Origin: JAAXPZ01 sp965215705
GTDB taxonomy: Bacteria > Campylobacterota > Campylobacteria > Campylobacterales > Sulfurovaceae
Assembly: GCA_965215705.1 (NCBI GenBank)
Contig: CBDCEE010000016.1
Location: 62,001-126,000, forward strand
Reading direction: 5' to 3'
DNA length: 64,000 nt
The notes beneath the pieces were generated by a model. The model searched no databases, was not told where the DNA came from, and worked only from the letters and a program-made list of their open reading frames with translations. The translations under genes and the position numbers were made by a program. Shown here one piece after another: positions 1 to 8,315 of the stretch (within the stretch, counting starts at the first letter, position 1; each line of letters opens with the position of its first letter).

Positions 1-474
1 AGCGATGCCCTGCTAAAGTTTGTCTATGAATCTAGTGACCCGGAGGGTGACTTTATGGAGATCCAAAAGTATGCCAAAGAGGCCAAAGCCGACCCCGAAC
101 TCGAAAGCCGTCTGGGCATTGTCAAAAAGATCAACCAGTACTATAGCAACAAAGAGGCGATCATACAGATGTTTGATACCTTGATCGTACCGGTGATGAA
201 GCGTCTAAAACCCAATGATTCTGACGAGGATCGGATCAAAAAGATGCGAGAAAAATACCTCGAATCCATGATCAAAAATGGCTACAACCAGATCCTCTAT
301 GCCACCCGTGAATTCAGCACTGAGGAGCTCGATGAGCTACTGGAGATCGCCAAAACACCTGCCATGGGATATGAGACCAAAGCCGTCTATGGGGCAATGG
401 CATACGCCATGCAGGAGTTTATGGAGAAGATGGCAGACCGCATGGGGCACAGAAAAGGTACTAAAAGTAAATAG
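1..474 (+). CDS. Partial uncharacterised protein (C-terminal part, DUF2059-like at best)
   Basis: The frame is open from the first base of the window, so the gene begins upstream; an internal ATG at 55 is not necessarily the start. The visible part of about 157 residues is charged and helical, with no membrane segment or signal peptide in view. The pattern of a helical region in which residues 'LIVPVMKRL' and 'EELDELLEIAKTPAMG' precede a C-terminal helix recalls the DUF2059 family of small exported bacterial proteins, but this is a resemblance only. It ends 56 bases before the MBL-fold gene and could be co-transcribed with it. No function is proposed. Confidence 0.6.
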   Translation, partial: SDALLKFVYESSDPEGDFMEIQKYAKEAKADPELESRLGIVKKINQYYSNKEAIIQMFDTLIVPVMKRLKPNDSDEDRIKKMREKYLESMIKNGYNQILYATREFSTEELDELLEIAKTPAMGYETKAVYGAMAYAMQEFMEKMADRMGHRKGTKSK

Positions 475-486
475 TATGTCTATTGC

Positions 487-510
487 AGAGATAGATCTCT
501 CAGCCACACA
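487..510 (+). repeat. 24-bp imperfect direct repeat, copy upstream of the MBL gene
   Basis: This stretch matches 1514-1537 at 20 of 24 positions, so the MBL-fold gene is bracketed by the two copies. The core AGAGAT-AG-ATCTCT is itself palindromic. Its role is unknown; it could be a protein-binding site or chance. Confidence 0.35.
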
Positions 511-530
511 CATACTTAAAAAGGGAAATC

Positions 531-1451
531 ATGAAACACTTCATCCTATGTATCTCCTTACTTGCTACACATTCAGTGGCTAACACCTATACCTTGAGCC
601 CCCTATCCATCACCAAAGATATCACCTGTTTTATCGGGGATTTCAATCCACCCACCAAATCGAACAAAGGGTTTGTCTCCAATGTCTGCTATATAGATAT
701 GGGAGACAGCATCGTGGTGATCGATCCTGGTCCTACCTATCTCTTTGCCAAAGAGCTTCATCAACAGATCCAAAAGACCCATCCAGATAAAAAAGTCTCT
801 CATGTTATTGTCACAAACTTTCATGACGACAGGTTATTAGGTGCTTCTTACTTCCAAGAGATCGGTATCAAAATCGTCGGGCACAAGACGATCAATGAAG
901 ATATCCAAAAGTATCAAGGAAAGTTTGAAAGGATACAAAAAATCACTACCAAAGCAGAGTATGCTGGTACCAAGATTATCAAGGCAGATACCCTGGTTGA
1001 TGGTGGATATACGATCAAAGGAAGCCGCAAAACCCTAGAGATCATCAAGCCTAGCAAGGTCTCTGAAGAACGCAGTGATATCGCAGTCTATTGCAAAGAG
1101 GACAGCTTCCTCTTTGCAGGAAATATCATCTTCAACGGAAGAATGTTGAACTACCGTGAAGCCTCCAGTATAAATGGCTGGATCGAAGCACTAGAGAACC
1201 TCAAAAAACGAAAAGCCAAATACATACTCGGTGGACATGGAAAAGAGTATGATACAAACTCATATCGGTTTTCCCTAGAGTACCTAAAAGTACTCAAAGA
1301 AGATGTATCCTCTGCCTATAAAAATGAGATAGAAAGAGAAGATGTAAAAAAAACATTTAGAAGTAAAGCTTTTGAAAAAATGCCCTATTTCCAACAACTT
1401 AACAGCAACAACATCAATAAGTACTATGACCAACTTGAATGGGCTGAATAG
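531..1451 (+). CDS. Exported metallo-beta-lactamase-fold protein with a degenerate metal site
   Basis: The 306-residue product begins with a signal peptide (residues 1 to about 18, cleavage after SVA). The fold signature is clear: VVIDPGP strand-turn near residue 60, the HxHxDH-equivalent region at 96-101, a LFAGN-type strand at about 194-198 and GHG at 235-237. However, the canonical ligands are mostly gone: the metal motif reads N96-F-H98-D-D100-R101, the bridging Asp of the usual GD pair is Asn198, and the expected His before the core strand appears to be Glu. Only His98, Asp100 and His236 remain. The family resembles the SoxH / quinoprotein-relay type of periplasmic MBL proteins. It is either a non-catalytic binding protein or an enzyme with a different metal arrangement. 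Confidence 0.8.
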   Translation: MKHFILCISLLATHSVANTYTLSPLSITKDITCFIGDFNPPTKSNKGFVSNVCYIDMGDSIVVIDPGPTYLFAKELHQQIQKTHPDKKVSHVIVTNFHDDRLLGASYFQEIGIKIVGHKTINEDIQKYQGKFERIQKITTKAEYAGTKIIKADTLVDGGYTIKGSRKTLEIIKPSKVSEERSDIAVYCKEDSFLFAGNIIFNGRMLNYREASSINGWIEALENLKKRKAKYILGGHGKEYDTNSYRFSLEYLKVLKEDVSSAYKNEIEREDVKKTFRSKAFEKMPYFQQLNSNNINKYYDQLEWAE

Positions 1452-1763
1452 GACAAAGTAGTTGCACACCCTTATATATCTCTGCCTTAAACAATGTATA
1501 ACTTTCCTATAAAAGATAGAGATATCTCAGCCTCACATTTTTTTCATTACATCAAAATTATAAATTAATATATAGTTGAAGGGGTAAGGCAAAGATTGTA
1601 GTATGGGTTATTTATAGTGCATTGGTCAATAAACTATGACGAAGAGTTGGTATAGCTCAAAAGGCCAGCGTTTATCATGCTATGTGCCTATATAAAGCAC
1701 TATATATTCTCACTCAGTCTCAGCAACAAAGAGAATAAACTCTCTTTGTTACCGTAGTAGTAT
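1452..1763. other. 312-bp spacer between convergent genes, no gene seen
   Basis: AT-rich spacer with no credible ORF. It holds the second copy of a 24-bp imperfect repeat (1514-1537, containing the palindrome GAGATATCTC) and a hairpin at 1725-1750 next to the end of the rhodanese gene. Confidence 0.6.
1725..1750 (-). terminator. Hairpin at 3' end of rhodanese gene
   Basis: A perfect 10-bp inverted repeat (AACAAAGAGA / TCTCTTTGTT) with a 6-nt loop lies 14 bases past the stop codon of the minus-strand gene. No U-tract follows on either strand, so it may be a terminator or a 3'-end stabilising stem. Confidence 0.45.
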
Positions 1764-3050
1764 TTAGTTCCCCATATATGCCTTGTCCTCTTCTGAAATC
1801 TTGTTTGAAGTAGTCTCATCCAAATTGATCTCATAGATAGAGCTCGGCTGCGTATACTCTGAATCGATACGCTTTTTTACCACGGTATATTTGGGCGTAT
1901 CCAGATCCATAAAGCTTCCTTTGGGAAGGATCTCAGTTCCGTTTACATCAGTTCTTCCTCCAGCCATTTCACCCCACTGTACCCATGAGCCATCATACAT
2001 CGCAACAGGGTATCCTAACACCGTAGCAGTGATGTTTAGCACAGTGGCTTTACGACCTGATCTGCAGTACGTCACTATCTTATCGCCTCTTTTGTACCCT
2101 TTGCTTTTGTATATATCCTCTAGATCTGCTGGTGATCTAAATCTATATGAAGCATCCTTTTTATCGATTTTACCATCATGGTTAAGATCTTCTGTCTGAT
2201 CATCCATGATCAAGAGATCTGTATAAGGAAAGTCTATGGCCCCTCGGATATGTCCTTGTAAAGGCATGAGGCATTTTTCATCTCTATTTGGGCCACAGAT
2301 TTTATCATCACTGAATCTTGAATTCTTTTCTGCAGTATACTCTTTGGTACCTCGAGCATCTGCAATAAATAGACCTCTTTTATTGTCTTTGGCAGCTATA
2401 CTCATCATCTCAGAAATATATATCTGCAGATCAGTCTGTACGTTGTTGAGGGTTTTCATAGAGTATTTTGTATATTGAGACGGATCGAGTGGTGGCGTAG
2501 CACTATCTACTAAGTAGTTAGATAAACCGCTTGACTTTGAGAAGTCATAGGTCACTGAACCACTCAAGAATGCAAGACGATCATCATCCCAACCCCAATA
2601 CTTCAATACCCACCATGAACGAACCACTTCACGCATGGTTGTCGAACCTTCACCTACAGCAAAGACCACATAATCTTTTTCAGGATCAATTCCAAACATA
2701 TTGATCATGCCATCTACATAAGGGCCTGCCAGTAGTGCACCGGGAACATTCGCCATACCATCGTGGCGTCTATAAGATGGATCACATGCTCCGCCTGCAG
2801 GTATTTGATATACCACTATATCTTTATCATCGTGTTTGAGAAACTTTCCATCAGACGTTGCCCCTGCCTGAAAGATTACCAAACGCCCTGTTGTGCCTGC
2901 TGGTCTATTTACTTTCCAGTTATCGATATAGGAAGTTAATACTTCTGCATTAATAATGCCTGCCTTCTTATTATCATAGTTTACAGGCTGACATCCCATA
3001 AGTCCAACCAATAGCACTATCGCTGCTATCCCTTTTATGTATCTTTTCAC
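1764..3050 (-). CDS. Rhodanese-domain lipoprotein (sulfurtransferase) with EF-hand-like insert
   Basis: The 428-residue product starts at a GTG, chosen because AAAGGAAT lies at a proper distance upstream. It has a lipoprotein signal (LMGC, lipid-anchored Cys20), so it is predicted to face the periplasm. Two rhodanese-like halves are visible: an N-terminal one (about 35-175) without the catalytic loop and a C-terminal one (about 205-365) with the active loop CRSGR, catalytic Cys329. This two-domain layout is that of thiosulfate or mercaptopyruvate sulfurtransferases. Within the catalytic domain a calcium-loop pattern D288-x-N290-x-D292-G-K-I-D296-x-x-D299 is inserted, as in dockerins and EF-hands. 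A role in periplasmic sulfur transfer is inferred from family; the substrate is unknown. Confidence 0.85.
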   Translation of the reverse strand: MKRYIKGIAAIVLLVGLMGCQPVNYDNKKAGIINAEVLTSYIDNWKVNRPAGTTGRLVIFQAGATSDGKFLKHDDKDIVVYQIPAGGACDPSYRRHDGMANVPGALLAGPYVDGMINMFGIDPEKDYVVFAVGEGSTTMREVVRSWWVLKYWGWDDDRLAFLSGSVTYDFSKSSGLSNYLVDSATPPLDPSQYTKYSMKTLNNVQTDLQIYISEMMSIAAKDNKRGLFIADARGTKEYTAEKNSRFSDDKICGPNRDEKCLMPLQGHIRGAIDFPYTDLLIMDDQTEDLNHDGKIDKKDASYRFRSPADLEDIYKSKGYKRGDKIVTYCRSGRKATVLNITATVLGYPVAMYDGSWVQWGEMAGGRTDVNGTEILPKGSFMDLDTPKYTVVKKRIDSEYTQPSSIYEINLDETTSNKISEEDKAYMGN

Positions 3051-3061
3051 TCTTATTCCTT

Positions 3062-3119
3062 TACGTTATGAATTAGAACCTAGATTGGTTCAGGTAATCA
3101 TAACGTATAAGTATTACCT
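3062..3119 (-). promoter_or_regulatory. Structured leader or operator upstream of the rhodanese gene
   Basis: Several inverted repeats interlock here: TACGTTATG (3062-3070) with CATAACGTA (3099-3107), an inner GAACC/GGTTC pair (3076-3080, 3087-3091), and AGGTAAT (3092-3098) with ATTACCT (3113-3119). Read on the minus strand the long stem ends one base from the Shine-Dalgarno sequence of the rhodanese gene. The AGGTAAT/ATTACCT stem has one arm of the long stem in its loop, so the two could alternate or form a pseudoknot. Dyad-type operator sites are an alternative reading. Confidence 0.5.
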
Positions 3120-3139
3120 ATGTGTGACTCATTTTGATC

Positions 3140-4045
3140 TCATTGTCCCATAAATTGGTACAACTCGCGCGTCACTTCTACCGCCTCTTCCAATCCGATC
3201 TCTTTGAAAGCAACCGTAGTCCCCGGTCTCGCCTGTGCCAGTCGGTAGCAGTCCATAGGGATGACGGAGCCGATCTTGGGGTAGCCTCCGATGGTTTGGC
3301 GTTCATTCAGCAGGATGATGGGGTGTCCGTCTGCTGGGATCTGAATACTGCCATAGGCAATGGGTTCAGAGATGAGCTCTCCTGCTTCATATGTGATAGG
3401 CTCACCTTGCAATCTGCAGCCCATGCGATCAGTAGCTTGCATGACTTGGTAGGGGGTGGAGAAAAAGAGGCCCCTCTGCTCTGGGCTAAAGAGATCAGAC
3501 TGGTAGCCTAGTACCACCCTGAGGGTTACTACATCGAGGTATTCAGGGATCAAGTCAAGTGGTGTGGCTGTAAGAGGAGGTAGAGGAGCACTATCACAGA
3601 GGAGGAGATCATCTTCCTCTATTTTTGCCCCCAATCCTTCCCTAAGTGTCGTCGCACAGCTGCCCAGCTCTCTTTGGCATCTGAACCCCCCTTTGACAGC
3701 CAGATAGAGCCTCAGCCCACTGCCAGCCATGCCTATCTCTACTCTGTCTCCCCGCTTGAGAGGATGGACTCTCCAAAGCATACAATCGATACCATTAATC
3801 CTCAGTGCTGCTACTGCACCAGTCACTGCGATGGCAGTCTCCACCTCAACGACAAATGAAACTCCCCCTAACAGTATCTCTAGTAGAGGAGTGTCAGAGG
3901 GATTGAATAGCAGTCTGTTCGCCCAACTAGCACTATATCTGTCCGCTGCCCCACTCTGCGTAATACCGATATCACCATAGCCTACTCTACCATGATCCTG
4001 TATCTGTGTAAGCAGCCCTGCTTTGAGGATACGCAATCCACTCAT
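3140..4045 (-). CDS. pxpC: 5-oxoprolinase subunit C (biotin-dependent carboxyltransferase-like AHS2 domain)
   Basis: The 301-residue cytoplasmic protein belongs to the KipA/AHS2 family, matching the family's usual length. The N-terminal 'GLRILKAGLLTQIQDHGRVGY' type strand and the 'RILLGYQSDLFSPE' type region typical of PxpC are present. PxpABC together hydrolyse 5-oxo-L-proline (pyroglutamate) to L-glutamate with ATP. The start overlaps the pxpB stop by four bases (ATGA), so translation is coupled. It is the last gene of the TRAP-pxpABC operon. Confidence 0.9.
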   Translation of the reverse strand: MSGLRILKAGLLTQIQDHGRVGYGDIGITQSGAADRYSASWANRLLFNPSDTPLLEILLGGVSFVVEVETAIAVTGAVAALRINGIDCMLWRVHPLKRGDRVEIGMAGSGLRLYLAVKGGFRCQRELGSCATTLREGLGAKIEEDDLLLCDSAPLPPLTATPLDLIPEYLDVVTLRVVLGYQSDLFSPEQRGLFFSTPYQVMQATDRMGCRLQGEPITYEAGELISEPIAYGSIQIPADGHPIILLNERQTIGGYPKIGSVIPMDCYRLAQARPGTTVAFKEIGLEEAVEVTRELYQFMGQ

Positions 4046-4719
4046 AGCTGACCGCCTTGTGCTATGAACTCCTCTTTACTGATAGGCTTAAACTGTACAC
4101 TGTCCCCTGCCTTCAGATAGGAAAATCCCTCTATAGCTCTATCGAACATCTCTATGTAGGTACGACCCAGGATATTCCATCCTCCCGGAGATGCCTGTGG
4201 GTAGACAGCACACTGGGTATTGGCGATAGCTACGGAGCCTTTAGGTATCTGGGCTCTGGGGGTGGCGAGTCTGGGGGTGGCGATCCGCTCATCCACACTT
4301 CCCATATAGGCATAGCCCGGAGCAAAACCAATCGTATAGACACGGTAGGTGTTTTCTGTATATCTCTTCACTACTTCATCTATATTCAGCCCATGCAGGG
4401 ATGCCACACGCTCCAGATCCAACCCCACAGAGGGGTCAAAATAGGCAGGGATTGTAATCTCTCGACCAAGTGACGCAGCCGTGTGGTCTATTTGAGTGTC
4501 AAACTCCTCAATCTGCGTAAACAGCCCTTCATGGGTACGTGTCATAATATCAAATTGCAGATAGAGTGTGGTATAGGAGGGGATAATCTCGATGAGCCCT
4601 CCCAAAGAGAGACTTTTGAGATGATGATAGAGTGCCAGTACCCGGTCAGAGACCTCTTCAGAAATCAGCTCTCCAAAGTAGATCACGATTGCATCAACTG
4701 AAGCTACCTTATAATACAT
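4042..4719 (-). CDS. pxpB: 5-oxoprolinase subunit B (AHS1/KipI family)
   Basis: The 225-residue protein carries the AHS1 (KipI) domain along its length, with conserved 'IGFAPGYAYMG' and 'ATPRA..PKGSVAIA' stretches near residues 153-195. It forms the subunit that works with PxpC and PxpA in ATP-dependent pyroglutamate ring opening. It starts 13 bases after pxpA and ends in a four-base overlap with pxpC. Confidence 0.92.
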   Translation of the reverse strand: MYYKVASVDAIVIYFGELISEEVSDRVLALYHHLKSLSLGGLIEIIPSYTTLYLQFDIMTRTHEGLFTQIEEFDTQIDHTAASLGREITIPAYFDPSVGLDLERVASLHGLNIDEVVKRYTENTYRVYTIGFAPGYAYMGSVDERIATPRLATPRAQIPKGSVAIANTQCAVYPQASPGGWNILGRTYIEMFDRAIEGFSYLKAGDSVQFKPISKEEFIAQGGQL

Positions 4720-4732
4720 CTAGACTGTCCTC

Positions 4733-5458
4733 TCAACCTGATGCACGTAATACATCTCGCAGGGAGACAATCACTGCCAAAGCAGCTTCGTTATCCCCAT
4801 GTACGCAGAGGCTATCCCCTGCCAATTTGAGTACTTTACCATCGATACTTATGAGTTCTCCATAGGAGAGATAGTGCCTCATACGCTCTATAATCTCCCT
4901 CACATCCTCAAGTACAGCCTGTGGATGCGATCGGGGTACCAATACCCCCTCACCTGTATAGTGCCTATCTGCAAAAAGCTCATAGAGTAGAGTAACACCA
5001 TAACGAGAGGCAATTGCTGCATATGTATCGTTACGCGAAGAGGAGAGAATCATTACTTTGAGATCAATACTGCATGTCGCAACTGCTTGGATAATCTGTT
5101 CAAATAGAGCAGCATCCTGCATCATATCATTGTAGAGTGCACCATGAGGTTTGACATAAGAAAGCGTGCTCCCATTCGCACGGCAGAGCGCTTCCAATCC
5201 ACCTATCTGGTACTGCAGCAATGCTGTCAGTTCAGGTATAGGCAATGCCATGGAGAGACGACCAAAATGCTCTCTATCTGGATAGCTGGGATGTGCACCT
5301 ATTTGAACATGATGCTGCTGTGCCCGTAGGATATTTTCTCTCATCAGTTCAGGAGAGCCTGCATGAAACCCACAAGCGAGATTTGCCATATCGATCAACG
5401 GCATGATCTGGGCATCGTATGCCATCCCTTCACCCATGTCACAGTTGAGTTTGATCAT
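4733..5458 (-). CDS. pxpA: 5-oxoprolinase subunit A (LamB/YcsF family)
   Basis: The 241-residue product shows the full set of LamB/YcsF landmarks: LNCDMGEG at the N terminus, NLACGFHAG, IGAHPSYPD, VKPHGALYND, FADRHYT and LCVHGDN. It is the PxpA subunit of prokaryotic 5-oxoprolinase. The start codon lies one base after the stop of the TRAP large permease gene, so the oxoprolinase genes are read from the transporter transcript. Confidence 0.93.
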   Translation of the reverse strand: MIKLNCDMGEGMAYDAQIMPLIDMANLACGFHAGSPELMRENILRAQQHHVQIGAHPSYPDREHFGRLSMALPIPELTALLQYQIGGLEALCRANGSTLSYVKPHGALYNDMMQDAALFEQIIQAVATCSIDLKVMILSSSRNDTYAAIASRYGVTLLYELFADRHYTGEGVLVPRSHPQAVLEDVREIIERMRHYLSYGELISIDGKVLKLAGDSLCVHGDNEAALAVIVSLRDVLRASG

Positions 5459-5459
5459 G

Positions 5460-6797
5460 TCACTTTCCTATCATGTGATGCGGAAGATAGGTGGCTATCC
5501 CGGGGAAGAATGTGACCACCATCACGATAAGGATCATGATCACAAAGAACGGAAAGGTTGCTTTGAGAATATAGCTGATATCCTCTCCCGAGATACTCTG
5601 GATCACAAAAAGCGAGAAACCCACAGGCGGTGTAATCTGACTCAGCTCTACCATAAAGACCAGAAAGATGCCGAACCACAATGGATCAAACCCCGCTGCC
5701 ACAATAATAGGCAACACGATCGGCAGTGTCATCACCACGATCGAGATCCCATCCAGGATCATCCCCAGCACGATATACATCAACCCAATCACCAGGATCA
5801 AGACATAAGGAGAAAGCCCCAATCCACCGATAAACTCACTAATTGCTCTGGCAATACCCAGAAACCCTACCACCTGAGAGAGGAAACTGGCTCCTGCGAT
5901 GATAAAACTGATCATCACCGTGGTTTTGACAGCATTAAAAAGTGAGTCTTTACATATCTGCCAGCTAAAACTTCTAAAGTACAGTGCGAGAATAATCGCA
6001 CCAACCACACCTAATGCTGCTGCCTCTGTAGGCGTGGCGAAACCTCCATAGATACTACCCAGCACTAGTGCGATCAGAGAGAAGATCGGGATCAGTTCTT
6101 TGATTGATGCGATCTTCTCTCTGAAGGTGAAATGTTCTTTTTCTTGAGGTACGGTGCTTTTATCAATGGTAGACGCTATCATAATATAGAATGAGTAAGC
6201 ACTTGCTAGAAGCAGTCCAGGGAAGATCCCTGCAATAAAGAGCTTGCCGATCGAGACATCTGAAAGCACCCCATAGATGATCATGATCAGGCTAGGTGGG
6301 ATCAGGAAGCCCAGTGTACCACTACCTGCCAATGAACCAAGCGCAAGCTTTTTACTGTAGCCTCTACTCTTGAGCTCTCCGAGTGTGATCTTACCCACCG
6401 TCGCTGTCGTCGCTGCCGAAGAGCCCGATACCGCCGCAAAGAGTGAGCAGGCCGCTACATTGACATGCAAGAGTCTACCGGGGATATTGGTTAGCCACGG
6501 GATCAGTCCATTAAGCAGACGCGTAGAGATCGAAGAGTGGTACAGGATCTCTCCCATGAGAATAAACATCGGTAGCGCTGCCAGTGACCAGGAGTTGAGC
6601 GAGTCATAGAGCGAACCCGCCAGCAGGTCTCCTGCCTTTTGAAAGAGTGATATCGTCGGAGGTAAATGATGCTCAAAAAGCATCATCCCCGCCATGCCTG
6701 TAAGCATCAGTGCCGCACCAATCCAGATAGAACTGAGTAAAAAGATAAACATAATGGCAATAAGTACCACGGAAAGTATGAGTGGGTCAGCGATCAT
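5460..6797 (-). CDS. dctM: TRAP transporter large permease (DctM family), likely pyroglutamate system
   Basis: This 445-residue polytopic inner-membrane protein is the ion-coupled channel subunit of a tripartite TRAP importer. The start chosen is the ATG at 6797 (MIADPLILSVV), which gives an 11-base overlap with dctQ and the family's usual N terminus; an upstream in-frame start would add 21 residues copied from the dctQ region. Family landmarks include the 'SGSSAATTATVG' and 'GSLAGSGTLGFLIPPS' loops and the 'TPPVGFSLFV' segment near the C terminus. Context with pxpABC suggests 5-oxoproline as substrate. Confidence 0.92.
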   Translation of the reverse strand: MIADPLILSVVLIAIMFIFLLSSIWIGAALMLTGMAGMMLFEHHLPPTISLFQKAGDLLAGSLYDSLNSWSLAALPMFILMGEILYHSSISTRLLNGLIPWLTNIPGRLLHVNVAACSLFAAVSGSSAATTATVGKITLGELKSRGYSKKLALGSLAGSGTLGFLIPPSLIMIIYGVLSDVSIGKLFIAGIFPGLLLASAYSFYIMIASTIDKSTVPQEKEHFTFREKIASIKELIPIFSLIALVLGSIYGGFATPTEAAALGVVGAIILALYFRSFSWQICKDSLFNAVKTTVMISFIIAGASFLSQVVGFLGIARAISEFIGGLGLSPYVLILVIGLMYIVLGMILDGISIVVMTLPIVLPIIVAAGFDPLWFGIFLVFMVELSQITPPVGFSLFVIQSISGEDISYILKATFPFFVIMILIVMVVTFFPGIATYLPHHMIGK

Positions 6798-7275
6798 GAA
6801 AAATTCTCCCCAGGACAAAAACCAATGCCGAAAAGGCAAAAAGTGCCAACCCAACCACAATAGGAATCTGCGTCAGATACAAAGGTGTCTCTGAAACTCC
6901 CTCTGAGAGCATTTCCATCTCATGTGATTCCATCATAAAATCCCAACTATAGTACAGAGCGAAAAGCAGGATCGCCAGTGTCATCACACCAGCCAATACA
7001 TCTACCCATCGCTTTATACTACCCTGTAGTCTACCGGTCACAATACTGATGCGGATATGCCCCTCCTCATCAAAGGTATAGGCAAATCCTAAAAAGACCA
7101 ATGCCAGATAAAAATATCCGCTATACTCATCTGCCAACATCATAGAATAGTCAAAAAATGACCGACCTATGATCTCCACCATGATCAAGCCCACCAGAGC
7201 TACGATCAATAGCGATGAGAGTGAAGCTCCCGCAAAGGAGAGCCTCTTGTTGAGAGAAATGAGTAGTTTTAGCAT
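6787..7275 (-). CDS. dctQ: TRAP transporter small permease (DctQ family)
   Basis: A 162-residue protein with four predicted membrane helices, typical of the DctQ subunit that joins the DctM channel in the inner membrane. It begins two bases after the dctP stop and overlaps dctM by 11 bases. The sequence 'RSFFDYSMMLADEYSGYFYLALVFLG' region fits the DctQ pattern around helix 2. Confidence 0.88.
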   Translation of the reverse strand: MLKLLISLNKRLSFAGASLSSLLIVALVGLIMVEIIGRSFFDYSMMLADEYSGYFYLALVFLGFAYTFDEEGHIRISIVTGRLQGSIKRWVDVLAGVMTLAILLFALYYSWDFMMESHEMEMLSEGVSETPLYLTQIPIVVGLALFAFSALVFVLGRIFHDR

Positions 7276-7277
7276 GT

Positions 7278-8237
7278 TTATTTGCTATACTCAGCAAATA
7301 TCTTCTTGACATCGTCACCCGCATCTTTGAGGTATTCGTCCAGAAGCTTTTTACTTACCGCACTAAGCTCTTTTTTGAGGGTATCGCTGGCTTCAGCGAT
7401 CTTCATACCATTGTCAGCCAGTGTCTTGAGTGCGACAGCATCTTCTGCCTTGCTTGCTTCCCATTGTGCCGCTTCTGTCTCTTTGGCAGCTTTGAGCATC
7501 GCCTCTTTCTGCTCAGCAGAGAGTGCATTCCAGTAGTCCAGATTGATCGTCACTGCCTGAAGTGGATAGGCGTAGTTGATCTTGGTAAAGTTACTGAGCA
7601 CTTCCCAAAGCTTGCCATCCTTGCCCGAAGCAGAAGAGGTAACCACACCGTTGACCATACCAGTCTGGAGTGCAGAATAGACCTCACCCCATGGCAAGGC
7701 TACTGCATTACCACCAGCCATCTTGACGAAGTTGGCAGAGTTCTTGTCATAGGTTCTGGCTTTAACATCTTTGAAATCAGCGGTAGCGTTGATCGCTTTT
7801 TTAGTATAGATACCGCTTGGAGGCCATGTGACGGCATAAAGCATCTTCTGGTTCCACTTCTTAGCTACTGCATCATAGGCTGGCTTGGAGAGCTGATAGA
7901 GCTTGAAAGCATCCTCATAACTGTTGGCAACAAACGGCAGTGCAGAGATACCAAAGACCTTGCCTCCACCTGATGTGAATGGAATAAACATATCCGTCAT
8001 CGGTGCCGTACCATCCTTGACTGCTTTGAGTGGATTGCCTTTGACCAGTGAGCTACCTGCATGTACAGTAATCTTCACTGTACCATTGCTATACTTATCT
8101 ACCAGTTTGGCAAAGTTCTCTGCCCCTTTGGTATGAAAGTTTGTGGCTCCATATTTAGCGTTCAAGTCCAGCTTGGTAACGCCTCCTGCGAATAGTGTTG
8201 CTGTAGCAATTGAAGCTACGAGTAATTTTTTGACCAT
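7278..8237 (-). CDS. dctP: TRAP transporter substrate-binding protein (DctP family), probable pyroglutamate binder
   Basis: The 319-residue periplasmic protein starts at ATG 8237, preceded by TAAGGAGAAT; a longer frame with 12 more residues lacks a ribosome site. A signal peptide ends near AGG(V) at about residue 20. The conserved ligand-clamping Arg lies in 'VKARTYD' and the family stretch 'EVYSALQTGMVNG' follows it. DctP homologues that bind pyroglutamate are known from Bordetella; here linkage to pxpABC, not sequence identity, supports that substrate. An extended -10 (TGCTATGAT on the minus strand near 8270) may drive the operon. Confidence 0.9.
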   Translation of the reverse strand: MVKKLLVASIATATLFAGGVTKLDLNAKYGATNFHTKGAENFAKLVDKYSNGTVKITVHAGSSLVKGNPLKAVKDGTAPMTDMFIPFTSGGGKVFGISALPFVANSYEDAFKLYQLSKPAYDAVAKKWNQKMLYAVTWPPSGIYTKKAINATADFKDVKARTYDKNSANFVKMAGGNAVALPWGEVYSALQTGMVNGVVTSSASGKDGKLWEVLSNFTKINYAYPLQAVTINLDYWNALSAEQKEAMLKAAKETEAAQWEASKAEDAVALKTLADNGMKIAEASDTLKKELSAVSKKLLDEYLKDAGDDVKKIFAEYSK

Positions 8238-8315
8238 AGTATTCTCCTTATGAATTAGGTTGTCCATTATCATAGCACTTTAAGGATGAAATTTAAATGA
8301 AACTTTAGTGAGGTG

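Noticed and set aside
5403..5945. Plus-strand open frame encoding a His/Asp-rich, apparently metal-binding protein
   Set aside because: It is the antisense of dctM and pxpA; the His/Asp richness is the reverse complement of hydrophobic codons. No ribosome site.
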